Shown here: piece after piece, positions 45,451 to 57,224 of the stretch
Layout of the letters: every line of letters starts with the position of its first letter
How positions within the stretch are numbered: the stretch's first letter is position 1
Assembly: GCA_035578175.1 (NCBI GenBank)
Contig: JAQMRL010000003.1
Span: 83,711,969 to 83,775,968, forward strand
Reading direction: 5' to 3'
DNA from: Catonia carolina
Taxonomy: Eukaryota; Arthropoda; Insecta; Hemiptera; Achilidae
Length of the DNA: 64,000 bases
Notes under the pieces: model-generated
Seen by the model: the letters and a program-made list of their open reading frames with translations, nothing else
Databases searched by the model: none
Told to the model about the DNA's origin: nothing
Translations under genes and position numbers: made by a program

Positions 45451-46240
45451 CTATTGTTGGGTTTATAATATTGTTCGTTATTTTAGTTTAATGTAGTCTA
45501 TATATTCGACCGAATGTTTTCCAGCTAACTCGTAACAAGATGTTTTTGTTTTTAATCACGTTTTGTAGTGTACGTACTTTTCATTAAATTATTTTTATTT
45601 TTTATTAATTTTTCGTGTTTTTAATCGTAAATTATACGATAACATTTTTAAGTTCGTCTAGATGACTTTCTTTTCATAATTTCTTCTAATTTTTTTCTTT
45701 CCTTCGATAATACATTATAACATGGAGATTAATCGAAATAAGATATAAATATTGTAGGTTTAACAAAAGTAGTCTATTTCAAGTCATAACTTAACTTATT
45801 ACAATTTATATAACATAGAAGTGGGACATTGCACTACATACGTACAGTACATATAGACAACATATTTCATCTTTGTTTGCTTCCAAGCCAACAACTGTTA
45901 CTTTTCGAAAGCAAGTAACATATAAAATACTGTAGTGCAGATTTTTCGCTCGCTCGCTGTTTTATTTTGTTTGTGCCGGTGTTTGCGTGGAGGTTGATGA
46001 TATACGAACAAGATTGTATAAAGAAAATACTGAGTTGAATTTGATTATAAATATAAGACCAACGTTCAAATGGCATACAACTTTTCGTATACTAAGTTAT
46101 AATGATAGTACTTTATAACGTAACCTGTTCCAGGTTCTTTTATTTTTGCTTTTAATATAACTGTTAAATACATTATGATCATTTCAGTTTATTTTCAACT
46201 ATATTGAGAACTATGGATTGTCTGTACTGTCAAAAATATG
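45451..46240. other. AT-rich spacer
   Basis: Nothing recognised. Confidence 0.45.
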
Positions 46241-46244
46241 AATC

Positions 46245-46809
46245 ACAGGGGAACTTGGGGAAATATGGGCATAGTTAGTTAAAATTTTAAAAAATTAGTC
46301 TTACGTGTAAAGTAAAAATTATGTTACATTTTCTGATGATGTACGAAGGCTTTACAAAAGTCTGTAAAAAATATGGTCTGTAAAACTTAAAAGCCAACTT
46401 GCAAAAGTTTAATAATTACGACCTGGACAATGTGCTCATAATACCCCAATATACAGGTAATATGAGCACTAGGTAGGGGGAATATGGAAAAAAGGATTAT
46501 TTTTGTTTTTGTGTAAAAATCAAAACAATATCGTTGTGAAAACTTCATTTAATTTAATAACAAGATGTAGGTAGGCCTATATTAATTTATAATGTGATTT
46601 CTTACTAAATGATTAATACAGAAAGCACAATAATTACGTACATCATGATAATAAAAGTTTTATTTTCTTTACAATATTTAATATTTGTAAAGACAAAGCA
46701 GAATAAAACATAAGAAAATATTATAATCAACATTTTAATTTTAAATATATTATTTAATATTAAAAAAATCAACATTCATTTACAAAAGATAGCGCTAAAA
46801 CTCTAAAAA
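46245..46809 (-). mobile_element. 3' non-coding part of the pogo-like element
   Basis: GGGGAACTTGGGGAAATATGG near 46250 and the related phrases ATACCCCAATAT (46442) and GGGGGAATATGG (46477) look like subterminal repeats at the 3' end of the transposon encoding the adjoining transposase. The exact end is not certain, and no TA was found at the edge. Confidence 0.4.
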
Positions 46810-47004
46810 CTATTTTTTTAAATTGCAATTGTAACAAATAAATCCTCCTCTTTGAAGAAAGACACAATCCTCATGGAACCACTCGTTACATATGTTGCAC
46901 TTAATCCATTTTCCACAATTTTTATCCTGGCTCCATATACCTCCACACATTGGGCACATAGCATCTTCAGCATTTTCATTTTCTTCCGCCTTAGTATTTT
47001 TCAC
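46810..47004 (-). pseudogene. C-terminal PHD finger of a pogo-like transposase
   Basis: This 64-residue minus-strand frame has no upstream start of its own other than GTG. It reads CPMCGGIWSQDKNCGKWIKC, NICNEWFHEDC, then FICYNC. The spacing C..C, C..C, four residues, H..C, C..C is a C4HC3 PHD finger. It begins where the transposase frame (47001-47684) stops, shifted by one base, so it was probably the transposase C terminus. PHD or similar zinc fingers at the end of arthropod pogo/jerky-type transposases are known to me only in general. Confidence 0.65.
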
Positions 47005-47684
47005 AGATTTGTTTTTTTTCCTTTTGCCATCTGGTTGTATCTCTTTTTCATTTTCTTGAGTTTGACAAAAAACACTGACTCCTGCGATGTTCGTTCTCGA
47101 GCAAATCCTGTCGTTCTACCTTTCCTCTTGGAACCAGCAGTGAGATTTCGTAGATCAGGTAGCGGTGATAATTTCTTTAGCGTCTTTCTAGGAGTTGGCT
47201 TCAGTTGAACGTTAACTGCAGGTGTCTTCTCACGTGTTATTGGTGTTGGCGTTAATGCCTGAACGGACGAATGACTCGTATGCGTTATTTCCTGATTGGA
47301 CTGTTGGTTGCTAACAGAAACGGTTGGTATCATTGACAAACTTGAAGTAGAAGGCTGGCTATCACTTGTCAGTAATAAGTAATCATTTTCAGCAGTAAAT
47401 TGATCTTCGGTAATGTAAGCATGCTCAGGAATGGCGTCTCTATTAACAAGCCACAATCCTGTGGCTTTAAATGCAGCCACAGCTAGCCCTACTGTGCAAA
47501 CTTTCTCCCAAGCTGCTTTTACAAAATCAGAAAATTTCAACCTTGTAAAGGACCTCTTATTGTATATAACAAAACTTCGGCACAGCCTGTACGAATATTT
47601 TAATGGCTTGAACAACGATCTGTCTACAGCCTGCAGCCATGCAGTAGTATGAGGCGGCAGACAAAGCATCCAAACGCCACTCTA
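47001..47684 (-). pseudogene. pogo/Tigger-type DDE transposase, C-terminal two thirds
   Basis: The frame is open from the SINE boundary (47684; first ATG 47669) to a stop at 47001-47003. It reads SGVWMLCLPPHTTAWLQAVD, RSLFKPLKYSYRLCRSF, RLKFSDFVKAAWEKV. LPPHTT..LQ.LD...F.PLK is the hallmark after the second acidic residue of DDE_1 (pogo/Tigger/jerky) transposases; the third acidic residue lies in this region (AVDRS). A Ser/Thr/Pro-rich linker (TPTPITREKTPAVNVQLKP) and a basic end (GSKRKGRTTGF, KKMKKRYNQMAKGKKTNL) follow. The DNA-binding domain and earlier catalytic residues are gone, cut by the SINE. The last codons cross a run of eight A; a -1 shift there would join the PHD finger. Confidence 0.75.
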
Positions 47685-47687
47685 TTT

Positions 47688-47860
47688 ATTTATCTAACTT
47701 ATTTATCTATTTATTTACTGTGCGATGGTGCTACAAAAGCCATGGCTTGTGACATATGTGTGGTGATATAAGTTGAAAATGAAAAAATGCCAGCAGATTT
47801 GATCGGTAACTAAACCCGGGACACCTGGCGTAGAATCCAGTAAAATTTTTAAAAATAATA
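47688..47860 (-). mobile_element. tRNA-like SINE interrupting the pogo transposase
   Basis: On the minus strand GGATTCTACGCCAGGTGTCC and CCGGGTTTAGTTACCGATC resemble the anticodon and box B arms. The body leads to TAGCACCATCGCACAGTAAA and repeated TAAATAAA at about 47690-47720. The tail abuts the truncated transposase. The head is degraded. Confidence 0.6.
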
Positions 47861-47939
47861 TAGAACGTTAAACTCTATTAATACTATTTTCGAGGTCACC
47901 AGATATCTTGGACTGCTTTTGTGGGTAACCAGAAAATTT

Positions 47940-48400
47940 TGAACTGGTAGCATAGGCTACGATTATTGGTGGCAATTTTTTAAATTGTCATCATTTTTCT
48001 ATGTCCGTCCGTCACACCAAGATATCGGAAACTACAAGAGGTAGTAATAAACAATTTTGGGATTTGTAATCTACACAAAAAGTTAGTGGACCTGGATTGG
48101 GTTTGAAGTTCCGATTTTGACCGGAAGCGGACCAAAACCGAAAGTCAAAAAATAAAGGTCGAAATTTGGAAACAAAAATAGTGTCACTTAATTCTTCTTA
48201 AAGAGTAGATACAGAAATCATTGGGTTTGAAGTTCCGATTTTAACCAAAGTAGCCCAAAACCAGAAGTCAAGAAATCTCGGAGTTCAGAAACAAAAATAA
48301 TGTCATTCGATTCCTCTTAGAAAATAGATAACTTACAGAAATTACTAATGGTTTGAGATAGATCATAGGTAAGCCTTTTCAAAAATTCCCAGCAGCCATG
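47940..48400 (+). repeat. dispersed family B, second copy
   Basis: Blocks such as AAACAAAAATAGTGTCA (48170) and AAACAAAAATAATGTCA (48289) recur about 119 bp apart, with GGGTTTGAAGTTCCGATTTT before each. It is the reverse orientation of 3440-3965. Confidence 0.6.
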
Positions 48401-48429
48401 ACGATGCAATAACACGCTTATAATAACGA

Positions 48430-49188
48430 TTCAATAATCATAATTTCAAATGAGGCCCGTTTTCACCTGTCTGGTTGTGCAAATAAACAAAATTTCCGGT
48501 ACTGGGCGGCAGAAAATCCTCGTAGCCTACACGAAAAACCACTTCATTGTGAACGTGTGACAGTTTGGTGCGCAGTGGCTAAATTCGGAGTGATAAGTCA
48601 ATATTTTTACGAAGAGAAGGTCGAGCAGTATCGATCACTTCAAGTCGTTATGTCAAAATGCTAAATAATTTTCTTGCACCAGAGTTACAACGTCGTGAAG
48701 TTGATACTGCAAATGTTTGGTTCCAACAAGATGGGGCTACTGTTCACACTGCCAGAGTGTCAATGAAAATGTTACGACAAATTTTTCCAGAACACGTGAT
48801 TTCAAGAAATGGTGAATTTTCATGGCCTGTTCGCTCCCCAGATCTTTCGGTATGTGAATTTTTTCTTTGGGGGTATTTGAAATCGAAAGTGTATGTCGTA
48901 AAGCCTCGAACAATTGACGATCTGAAGCTAGGAATTCGAAATGAAATAGCGGCGATACCGAACGACATGATTGTGAAGGCAATGGATAATTTCCAAGTAC
49001 GATTACATGAATGCGTGGAGAATGAGGGTCATCACTTGACTGACATAACTTTTAAAACAAAATAAATGAATTTTAGAATTTTAGTGCTTTAATAAAAAAT
49101 GTTTCAAATCTATTAATAAATTTTTTTACATCTTATTACTGATTTATTTTATTCATTTCAAAACCATCCACTTTTTCTGCCGGTCCCG
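48430..49188 (+). pseudogene. DD41D-type mariner-related transposase
   Basis: From about 48437 the frame reads ISNEARFHLSGCANKQNFRY, WAAENPRSLHEKPLHCERV, TVWCAVAKFGVISQYF, then shifts near 48630 into MLNNFLAPELQRREVDTANV (ATG 48658) and continues to a stop at 49063-49065. WFQQDGATVHTARVSM and RSPDLSVCEFFLWGYLKSKV are catalytic-core motifs; 41 residues separate the second and third acidic positions. The first aspartate (SDEA in relatives) is N here and the third (VCDFFLWG) is E. N-terminal DNA-binding domain and 5' TIR are missing. The 3' TIR ends CTGCCGGTCCCG before TA (49189-49190). Confidence 0.8.
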
Positions 49189-49190
49189 TA

Positions 49191-49861
49191 CAAAAGAACA
49201 AAAATGAAATAGCCTATACAAAAATAACCTTTTATGACATAATCTAATAGAACTAAATAATGAAGCGCGCATTTGACAGCTACTGTTTGGGGAGATAAAA
49301 TTTATAGTAACGTAAAACTGAAAATAACGTGCAAGTTAAATCCCCTTTACAATTACTATTAAGTTACAACTTATAAATTGTTGCTACGGATAAATTCTTA
49401 ACTCAATTAACTTACTGTACTTAATAAGCTAGACTTCAATCAATCTTTAATATTACGTTTTATTTTGCGGCCAGCCATAATAAATAACGTTATATTATTC
49501 AACATACTAAAGTATAATACACGGTAGAAATCTAGGTAAATAAATAACAAGTAATTTTATTCCATACTTCTTCTCCCCTGGAGAATGTCTTCATCTAATA
49601 ACCATAGAAGTGTTTTTAAAATATCCATGTTACATCAGAACACTTAATTTTTATACGGTTAGTACACCTACGGTGTTATTCATAAATTACAACGTTTTAA
49701 TGGAATTTTATCTGTCGAAGAAAGTTTTTAGTAATTAAAAAAATGTTTTTATTAAATTTTAAAAAACAGTTTACTTTGTGAGAAAGAGAAAAACATGTAG
49801 GCCTACTAGAAAACATGAAAAAAGAATAGAGAATTTTAAAAAAGTGAAAAATTTATCAACT
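49191..49861. other. AT-rich spacer
   Basis: Nothing recognised. Confidence 0.5.
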
Positions 49862-50141
49862 AAACTATTAGTACTTCCGGTAGACCGATTTTGATAAAAA
49901 TGTTTTTATCGGGTCCGCTAGTATTACCCAACTTAAGTTTCAAGTTTTAGCTATGTACGACATTTCCTTCTTGAGATATTTTGTTCACACACACACAGAC
50001 CAATCGCTAAAAACATTTTTTTTGGTTTCATGGAGCCTGAAAACTTGTATTTCTTGTGGAAACTCGATCAAAAATCGAGATGAAAACAATACTTTCTTTC
50101 CCTATATATATTTTAAATAGAGCAAGAGAAAGTAAAAATAG
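49862..50141 (-). mobile_element. HINE-like element, inverted, 3'-truncated
   Basis: On the minus strand it starts TTTTTACTTTCTCTTGCTC (50141) and keeps GAAAGTATTGTTTTCATCTC and AGCGATTGGTCTGTGTGTG. It stops near CGGTCTACCGGAAGTAC, about a third of the way into the element. Confidence 0.7.
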
Positions 50142-50984
50142 ATGTTGACCAAATATGTACTAAAGCAGGCTCGTAAGAAGTAGAGAACAACGCATTTTAT
50201 ATCCGTGCGTGAAAGTTATGGTTTATTTTACCATAAAACCTATTTAGTATTAGTTTAACATTTTACAAAATATTTGCAAAGTAATAGCCTGAATAGCTAT
50301 AAAGATAAAATTTAAATAAATGTTCTATTCTGAGTTTAATAATGCATTTAATTTTTATCTAAAGTAAATATTTTGTTCTTCTGAAATTAAGTACAACTTA
50401 AAAACTCGTCCCATTAACAAATTACTGGTTTTTACTACAGTTAACAAATAAAATATATATAAAAAAATCGCAGCAGAACATTAATACAACTTAAACATTT
50501 CAATTCATTTTTAGATATTTAAAAAGAAAGTTGGCATATTGGTTCAAAAACCACTGGCAGAATTTGTGAATTGACAGATTTAAAAATTATTGTTTGTAAA
50601 ATATTTGAAATAAATTTTTGACATATTTTTACAAAAATAAAAAATCTTTGAAATCAATATTAGCTACTGATTTATTTGTATGATTGGTTTTTAAACGGTT
50701 GAGTATTTAAAAAGAAAGTTATTTCACGACATTTTCATTTTAATAAAAAATTTACCATTTTTTAAATGTTTGTCTAACCTTTCATTACTTGCAATTTAGT
50801 GACAAAAAAGCCGGTAGTAACCTACATCCGTTTCACAATCACGCTAATTTTATTCCTTTTAATGCATCTAAAAGAAATTTTCAGCTTTAGGTGTGTGTGT
50901 GTGTGTGTGTGTTTTGAAAAGCATTAAACCAACTTGGTGTAACTATTGATGTAATTATTTTAACATAAATTATTTTATAATGAA
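50142..50984. other. AT-rich spacer with GT run
   Basis: A (GT)n run of about 24 bp lies at 50889-50912. Nothing else recognised. Confidence 0.5.
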
Positions 50985-51300
50985 CTAGAAGTTCCCGTGC
51001 ACTTCGCTGTTAGTGCGGCAATTAAACAGACCAAAAAAGAAACGCTGGGAATTATAGACATAACAAAATCTATGTAAATAAAATTGTGATTTTGTCTGTA
51101 CAATTTTTGAAAATGCCCCAAATTTTGTTTCTACGCCAGATGTACCACGCAAACACCGAAAATAAGTTCAGCTGAATTTTTATTTATCTTTTTGTATGTT
51201 ACGGCATCACGCAAGAACCGCTAAACCAAATTCAATGAGTTTCGGTATCTAGGTTCTCAACATAATCGAAATGAAAATAGGCTATAAATTTGTTTAATAT
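50985..51300 (-). mobile_element. Helitron-type 3' end
   Basis: The plus strand AACTAGAAGTTCCCGTGCAC reads on the minus strand as GTGCACGGGAACTTCTAG before T, a CTAG-T Helitron terminus with CTAG at 50985-50988. AAGAACCGCTAAACCAAATTC (about 51202) resembles a Helitron leader but in the opposite orientation, so the body may be rearranged. Confidence 0.4.
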
Positions 51301-51599
51301 CACAAAGGAATGGGGGAGTTCAGAGGGAGGGGTAAACAAAAAACTTCGAATATCTCCGTTAAAAGTCAATGTATCAAAGTATGTTATATTATCGAAATTA
51401 CGAAACGTTTAAAGATAAATAGGTTTGACTATGTAGTTTTTATTTTCAAGCTTAATAACGGAGATATTACCAATTTAGAAAAACCAATATTTTTAGAAGA
51501 ATATTAACATACAAAATGAACAGAACAATAAACATAGGCCTACGCGCTGGTGAAACCTGTATTCATTCAGTCAGTTACCTACCTACTCATTCCACCAGA

Positions 51600-51981
51600 A
51601 GGCTCCACCAAGTTAATACGCCAGCTCATTCCGCGTTATCTGTCAAGAGGTTCCTAGCCAAGTGCAGCATCTCAATGATAGAACATCCACCTTATTCACC
51701 AGATCTTGCACAATGTGACTTTTACCTGTTTCCTAAGGTGAAATCTGCATTAACAGGGACAAGATTTGAGTCTGTGGAAGCTGTAAAAGAGAAAGCGGCA
51801 CGTGTACTTAAGGAGGTGACAGAAGATGACTTCCAGCACTGTTTCCAACATTGGAAAATTGGCATGGAGCGTGTAGGGGTAGAGAAGGAGTGTATATTGA
51901 AGGTGACAATAAGTGATTATGTATAAAATTAAAATAAATTTTTTTACAACGTCAGTCTCGTTATTTATTAGCCACACCTAG
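51600..51981 (+). pseudogene. mariner transposase C-terminal fragment with 3' TIR
   Basis: The frame reads NTPAHSALSVKRFLAKCSIS, EHPPYSPDLAQCDFYLFPKV, TRFESVEAVKEKAARVLKEV to a stop at 51924-51926. YSPDLA..D holds the third catalytic aspartate of the D34D triad. This is uninterrupted and better preserved than the copy at 30813-31737, but everything before the second aspartate is lost. The 3' TIR ends GCCACACCTAG before TA (51982-51983). The upstream 28 codons of the same frame are not mariner-like. Confidence 0.8.
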
Positions 51982-51983
51982 TA

Positions 51984-53600
51984 TAACTATAAACTTAAAG
52001 ATGGCGGCCATCGGGTAAAGTGGACCAGGACCATCAGTATAATGTAATCTCAATCATGAATTTCTCAAATTTCAACTTAAGGAGTAACAATCTTTACATT
52101 ATTTCTGTTATGAATCTCTATAATACTACTTTTTGTTCATTTCCGGCGTACACCCAATTTACAACTCTCGATTCTTCTTGTAATGCGTTTGTGCACCTAT
52201 GTCACAAAATATCAGAGAAGTCAACTTTTTTTAAATTTATATGTATTGGAACTAATTACAATTATTAGAAACTAATTTTTAAAGATTTTCCTGTTAAAAA
52301 AGTGATAAAAAGTACTACCTATTACGAAATATATTGCGAAACAAAAATGGGGTCTACATTACCGCACTTCCTCTATATTAGTATACGAGTTTAATAGCAC
52401 CTTCTGTTACCATATTTCTGAAAGTCTATTTAATTTTAGCGCGTACATTCGAAACCAGATAACCTTTTTCTTTCTCATACTGTTTATTCAATTAAAATAA
52501 TTTAGGTCATTAAATCATAATTTATGAACAAATTCTTCTAAGTTCTTAAATCTTAAACGGTAATATATATATTTTACATTTAACTTAACCGAGTTGTAAC
52601 TTAAATTTAATTGTGTGTAAAACTAATAATTTCAAACTAGAAGTTAAAGCAATTAAAAATGTTTAAAATAATAAAATGCAAGGAATTCAATAAAAATAAT
52701 ACACAAAACTTTCATTTTAACAGATTTTTTTCTGTGTTACTACTATTTTATTTTTAACACCGACAGAATTTCTTAATAATAATTCTGGTGTATTTAATAT
52801 TTATAATAGTTTACACGTGTAAAAACAATTCTAGTTTTAACTGTACTATTTTGATAGTTATACTAAGATAGTAAAGTATCTAGCAAGTTTAGTATGTAGT
52901 AAATCATAAATAAAGTTTATCTTTGTATTTTATACCTATCCATACACACACACACATGGGCATTAAAAATTTTAAGGTGCTCATAATAAAAAATACTAGC
53001 TCTATAATATAATAGTTTTATATCTTACGCTAGACTACAACCTTATTAAAATAAGTAGGTAGCACACAGCAGACTTAATAAGCCTGTAAAATCTACTGTA
53101 ATGATTATATCTTTCATCGAAAAATAACATGGGTGTTCTTTTTTATTATTTCAATGATTCAACTTTTTTTTTAAATATACCTTCCAGGTATACTTGTAAT
53201 TAATTTAATAATACTCTCTCTCTATCTGATAAAAATTCTCTTTTTAAATTGATAAGAGAAATAAATAATTATGAATATTTCCAGTCGAATTAATTATGAG
53301 AAGTGTCGAATCATGAATTACAACTCTGAATCTTTCCAAGTTCAGTATTATTTAAAAATCTGTTGAGAAAAAATTTCTCTTGCCAATGTACATAATGAAC
53401 AATATAACAAATTGTGACACTTATAGCTAAGGTCTGTTTCGGTATCTGAGTAAAATAAATAATTAACAAACTATCGTTTAAAATTATAAGTAATTATTAC
53501 ACACTATAAATTACAATTAATAACGTTACTTAAATCTATAAATAAATTACAATTACTACAATTAAATTGATAATAATAAATAATAAACTAATTATAATAA
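51984..53600. other. AT-rich spacer
   Basis: A short (CA)n run lies near 52945-52957. An 82-codon frame at 52020-52268 is unrecognised. Nothing else seen. Confidence 0.45.
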
Positions 53601-53601
53601 A

Positions 53602-54000
53602 CTAGCAACCCCCGCTCGTTTCGCTTCAAAGCAGCTAACGTAGGCCTAATTAAATTATTTTAAAACCTCTCTATATACAACCCCAGGTCGCATGAGAAAA
53701 CGAGAAACTCAAAGTATCATACATTCAAACCTCAACATTCAAAGTTAAAATTTTGAAACTTCAAATTTCATCTTTAAACTTTCACATCTTCAAATATCAA
53801 AATATTGTGATCCACCCAACCCCATTTGGCGGCTGAACTTTACCTTGTGGCAAATGGTTCTGATCCACTTATGAATTCTGATCCACCTACCCCTCTGACG
53901 CCGAGACACGTAAGCGGCGCGAAGCGCCGCTGGAGTGACGAGTTAAATTATTTTAAAACCTCTCTATATACAATATTTGTGGTTTTGTTGCCCTGTGGCA
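53602..54000 (-). mobile_element. Helitron-type 3' end and GC-rich palindrome
   Basis: ACTAGCAACCCCCGCTCG at 53601 is, on the minus strand, a terminus GGGGGTTGCTAG before T. The phrase TTAAATTATTTTAAAACCTC plus TCTCTATATACAA occurs at about 53650 and again at about 53943. Between them GCGGCGCGAAGCGCCGC (about 53912-53928) is a perfect palindrome, like an internal Helitron hairpin. Boundaries are uncertain. Confidence 0.45.
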
Positions 54001-55427
54001 GAAAAATAAATTGTTATTCTGCACTTCCAGCTCTAGAAAGTCCGACATAAAGTTATCCGTGAGTGAAGCACTTCTGTCTCAAATCGATGCCCACCGTTTT
54101 AAATGTTTGTCCTTACGATTAAACAGAAGTGAATAGAATGCATGGAAGAATACCGATGAAAAAGAAAGAGACAGTTGATATGTGGCTGAGATAAGAGATA
54201 TTAATACGTGGGTGCGGTACGCAGAGTAACTGGAAATGTATAATCCATTCACCTCTGTCTAATGAAAACAAATACATAAAATATAGTAATTACATAAATA
54301 AAAATTTTATTATGTAATTATATTAGGTTATCAGATAACTGTGGTGACGCTGATAAAGACTTTTGTAATTTTTTTAAAGCTTTTGTAGTAATCTGAAATT
54401 GTTTGTTTATTGATTTTTATCAGGATTACAACCAATCTCTTCTCCAAGCTCTCTTTAGCCTTATTGAAGGGTTGTCCAGTAAAGTGAGCTAATCGTTGTA
54501 ATTGGTTAGTTATTGTATGTAGCTAATTTTCTATGGAAACGTTGAAAGAAAGTTATTCTCTCATCAATATCTTGATTATAAGCGAATATTTTAGGTTAAG
54601 GACAGTTGGTTTAACGTGTAATTATGTTCAAGAATAGTTGTGTATAATTTCCATAATAAACGTATAATAATTTTCTCGTATGACAGGCCTTATACCAACT
54701 TTTATAAAACAAAGAATTCAATCTTAAGAAGAACCACTGAATTAGGAGTGTCCAGTACACCACTGAGTAAACAGTTCTTAGTTATACTATAAAAATAATA
54801 TATTTTATTCATAATTATAATAAGTAAAATAAAACATAATTTATTCAATTATAAATTAATCAAATCGTAAATTTATTATGTACCAAGAAGGGTTACAGTA
54901 ACGGAAATTTGTAATAAAAACATCGATAAGGTAATAAAATTTATAGAGGAAACAGTCGTTCCTCTTTAATAAGAAAAGAATTTAAATTTTCAAATTAATT
55001 TTCTATACTTATAACACAAATGTAGCTACATGTTAGTAATAGTGGATAAACCAGAGAAACGACTTCAACTCTTCAAGCAAACTGGCGATAGCCAATCAGA
55101 TTAAAGAAAATGAAATTGCTCTTGTATTTTATAGTAAATTTTTATCTTTTTCTACTCATAATCCAATTAGGATTGATTTGTACAAGTATAAAGCGAATCA
55201 TATAATATGCAAAAACTGTAATTTGAATTGAAAAATTTTTTTGGAAGTATCAAAAATATTTCAGTCAAATTCCTTTTTCTCGCATTCAGAGCCGAGAAAG
55301 TATTAGAAATCATGAAAATAATGAAAAGGTACATCAATTTCTTTTCATAAAAGTAAAGGTACATCAATTTTCAAAGGTTGAAGTAGGTGATTTCAATTTT
55401 ATGTTCGTGAATTAATTTTATAATATT
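54001..55427. other. AT-rich spacer
   Basis: Nothing recognised. Confidence 0.5.
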
Positions 55428-56268
55428 AATTGATATGTTATAAAATTAATATTATTAATTATAATATTATAATTATTATAAATTATAATATTAATATTAA
55501 TTGATTTTATAATTATTAATATGATATGGAAAATAAAACTTAATACGACAAAATCCCTTCACGTAACTTTCACACTCCGTCATGGTGATTGCCCACCAGT
55601 ATACATAGATAATGAACCTCTCACAAAAACAGATACGGTCAAGTATCTCGGTCTGACTTTTGATAAACGACTAACTTGGAGCACACAAATCAAACGGAAA
55701 CGTTTATTACTGAATTCCCGGCTTAAACTTCTATATTCCCTACTTCACAAACGATCAAAATTACCAATGGCACAAAAATTACGCATATATTGTTCTCTTT
55801 TGAAACCTATTTGGACCTACGGATCCCAAATTTACGGTTCAACCAAACCCTCTAACTTGCAACGAATTCAAGCATTCCAGTCAAAAACATTACGCCTTAT
55901 AGCAAATGCACCTCTTTACGTTAGCAACAAAACCTTACATACAGATTTGAAAACACCACTTGTACAAAATTCCATTGAATATCTATACAAACGCTTTCAC
56001 GACAAGTCACACGAACACGAGAACCCCCTGGTGCGTTCACTTTCTTCCGTCCATTTACCTGATAATCCCCCTAGACGCCTTAAAAGACGCTGGAGTAGAG
56101 ACCTGCTAATTTGATATACAAATTTCATTCTTGGGGAGGCACCAATGGGGGCCCTACCCCTCTCATGTCTATCATGCCATTTACATTATTATGATAATCA
56201 TCACATTTGCTTGTTATAACATTTTACAGTTGTAAATAAAGAATTAAAGAGAAAAAAAATTGATATGT
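55428..56268 (+). pseudogene. jockey-like retrotransposon 3' end, best preserved
   Basis: A 197-codon uninterrupted frame (55521-56114) starts NTTKSLHVTFTLRHG, then DTVKYLGLTFDKRLTWSTQI, PIWTYGSQIYGSTKPSNLQR, APLYVSNKTLHTDLKTP and PRRLKRRWSRDLLI. This is the region after the YADD box of jockey polymerases. The active site is lost by 5' truncation, and the ATG is incidental. The 3' UTR has AATAAA at 56235-56240 and a short poly(A) at 56252-56259. AATTGATATGT occurs at 55428-55438 and 56258-56268 and may be the target duplication. About 80 bp of pure A/T sequence separate the left copy from the jockey sequence. It is not J1 or J2. Confidence 0.85.
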
Positions 56269-57224
56269 AGGCCTACTCTAGATATTTTGCGCTATTAATT
56301 GGTTTATGGACTTATTAATGATTTATAAAGAATTCAGATTTAACTGTGAATTATAGTAAATATAACAACTTGTCAGTAGTAAAAATTAATAATAGTTTAC
56401 TACGATGAACCAGATTGAAAAAAGAGACCTCCCATTGTAACCGACAGGAATTTCCGACAACCAATCAAATCCATGTATTTAGAAAGTGTGGTGTCTAGGG
56501 GAGAGGTACGCGTATATTGATGAACCTATCTGTTATATTTTATCGCTTGACTTCTACACTAATTATAATTATTGTATTATTATTAATTACATAAATCTTA
56601 TTTATGTATCCCCTAAATAAATTTATCAAAATGTATTAGTATATTAAATTATAAAGCGCCTATATTTATAATAATCGGCATGAAGTAATTTACCGTGCTG
56701 TAATATTTAAAAATATATCACAACGTGTGTGTTCCAATAAATTTATTTATTCTTTTATCTTTTTAAATTAATTACAATTAGTTTAATGTAGATTTTTAAT
56801 GTAGAAGGGAAGTACTTACTGATATTATGCTTTTGGTACCGGGTGGGTTTGAAATCTTTTCATAATATATACTTAGGTTATGCTATTTACAATACAATAT
56901 TATTGTGTCGGGAGAAACAAAGTTTTAGTTAATTATATTTTGTTTCTAACTGCGAACAATTGTTGTTTTTTTTATATTTATTCGAACATATTTATTTTTT
57001 AAATTTTAATTCAAAGTATTTATTTCTTGTTGTTGGTTATTACAACAGAAGGCTAGTTTGATGCATCAGAAGTTTTTACTGAGTTTAATATAATCTTCCT
57101 TGGATATCCGGTTGTCGGTTTCAAGTTTAAAACTTTAAAGGGCTTATTAGTACCTATACCTGAAAAATTTTGTTTTTAAACTAACAATTTCAAATAAATT
57201 TAACTAAATAAGAGAGAAAACTTG
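56269..57224. other. AT-rich spacer
   Basis: Nothing recognised. Confidence 0.5.

Noticed and set aside
47431..47652. 73-codon plus-strand frame, and plus-strand frame 46852-47208
   Set aside because: Antisense shadows of the pogo transposase and PHD frames, which have recognisable motifs.
48737..48982. Two minus-strand frames across the DD41D transposase
   Set aside because: Shadows of the plus-strand transposase, which carries the catalytic motifs.
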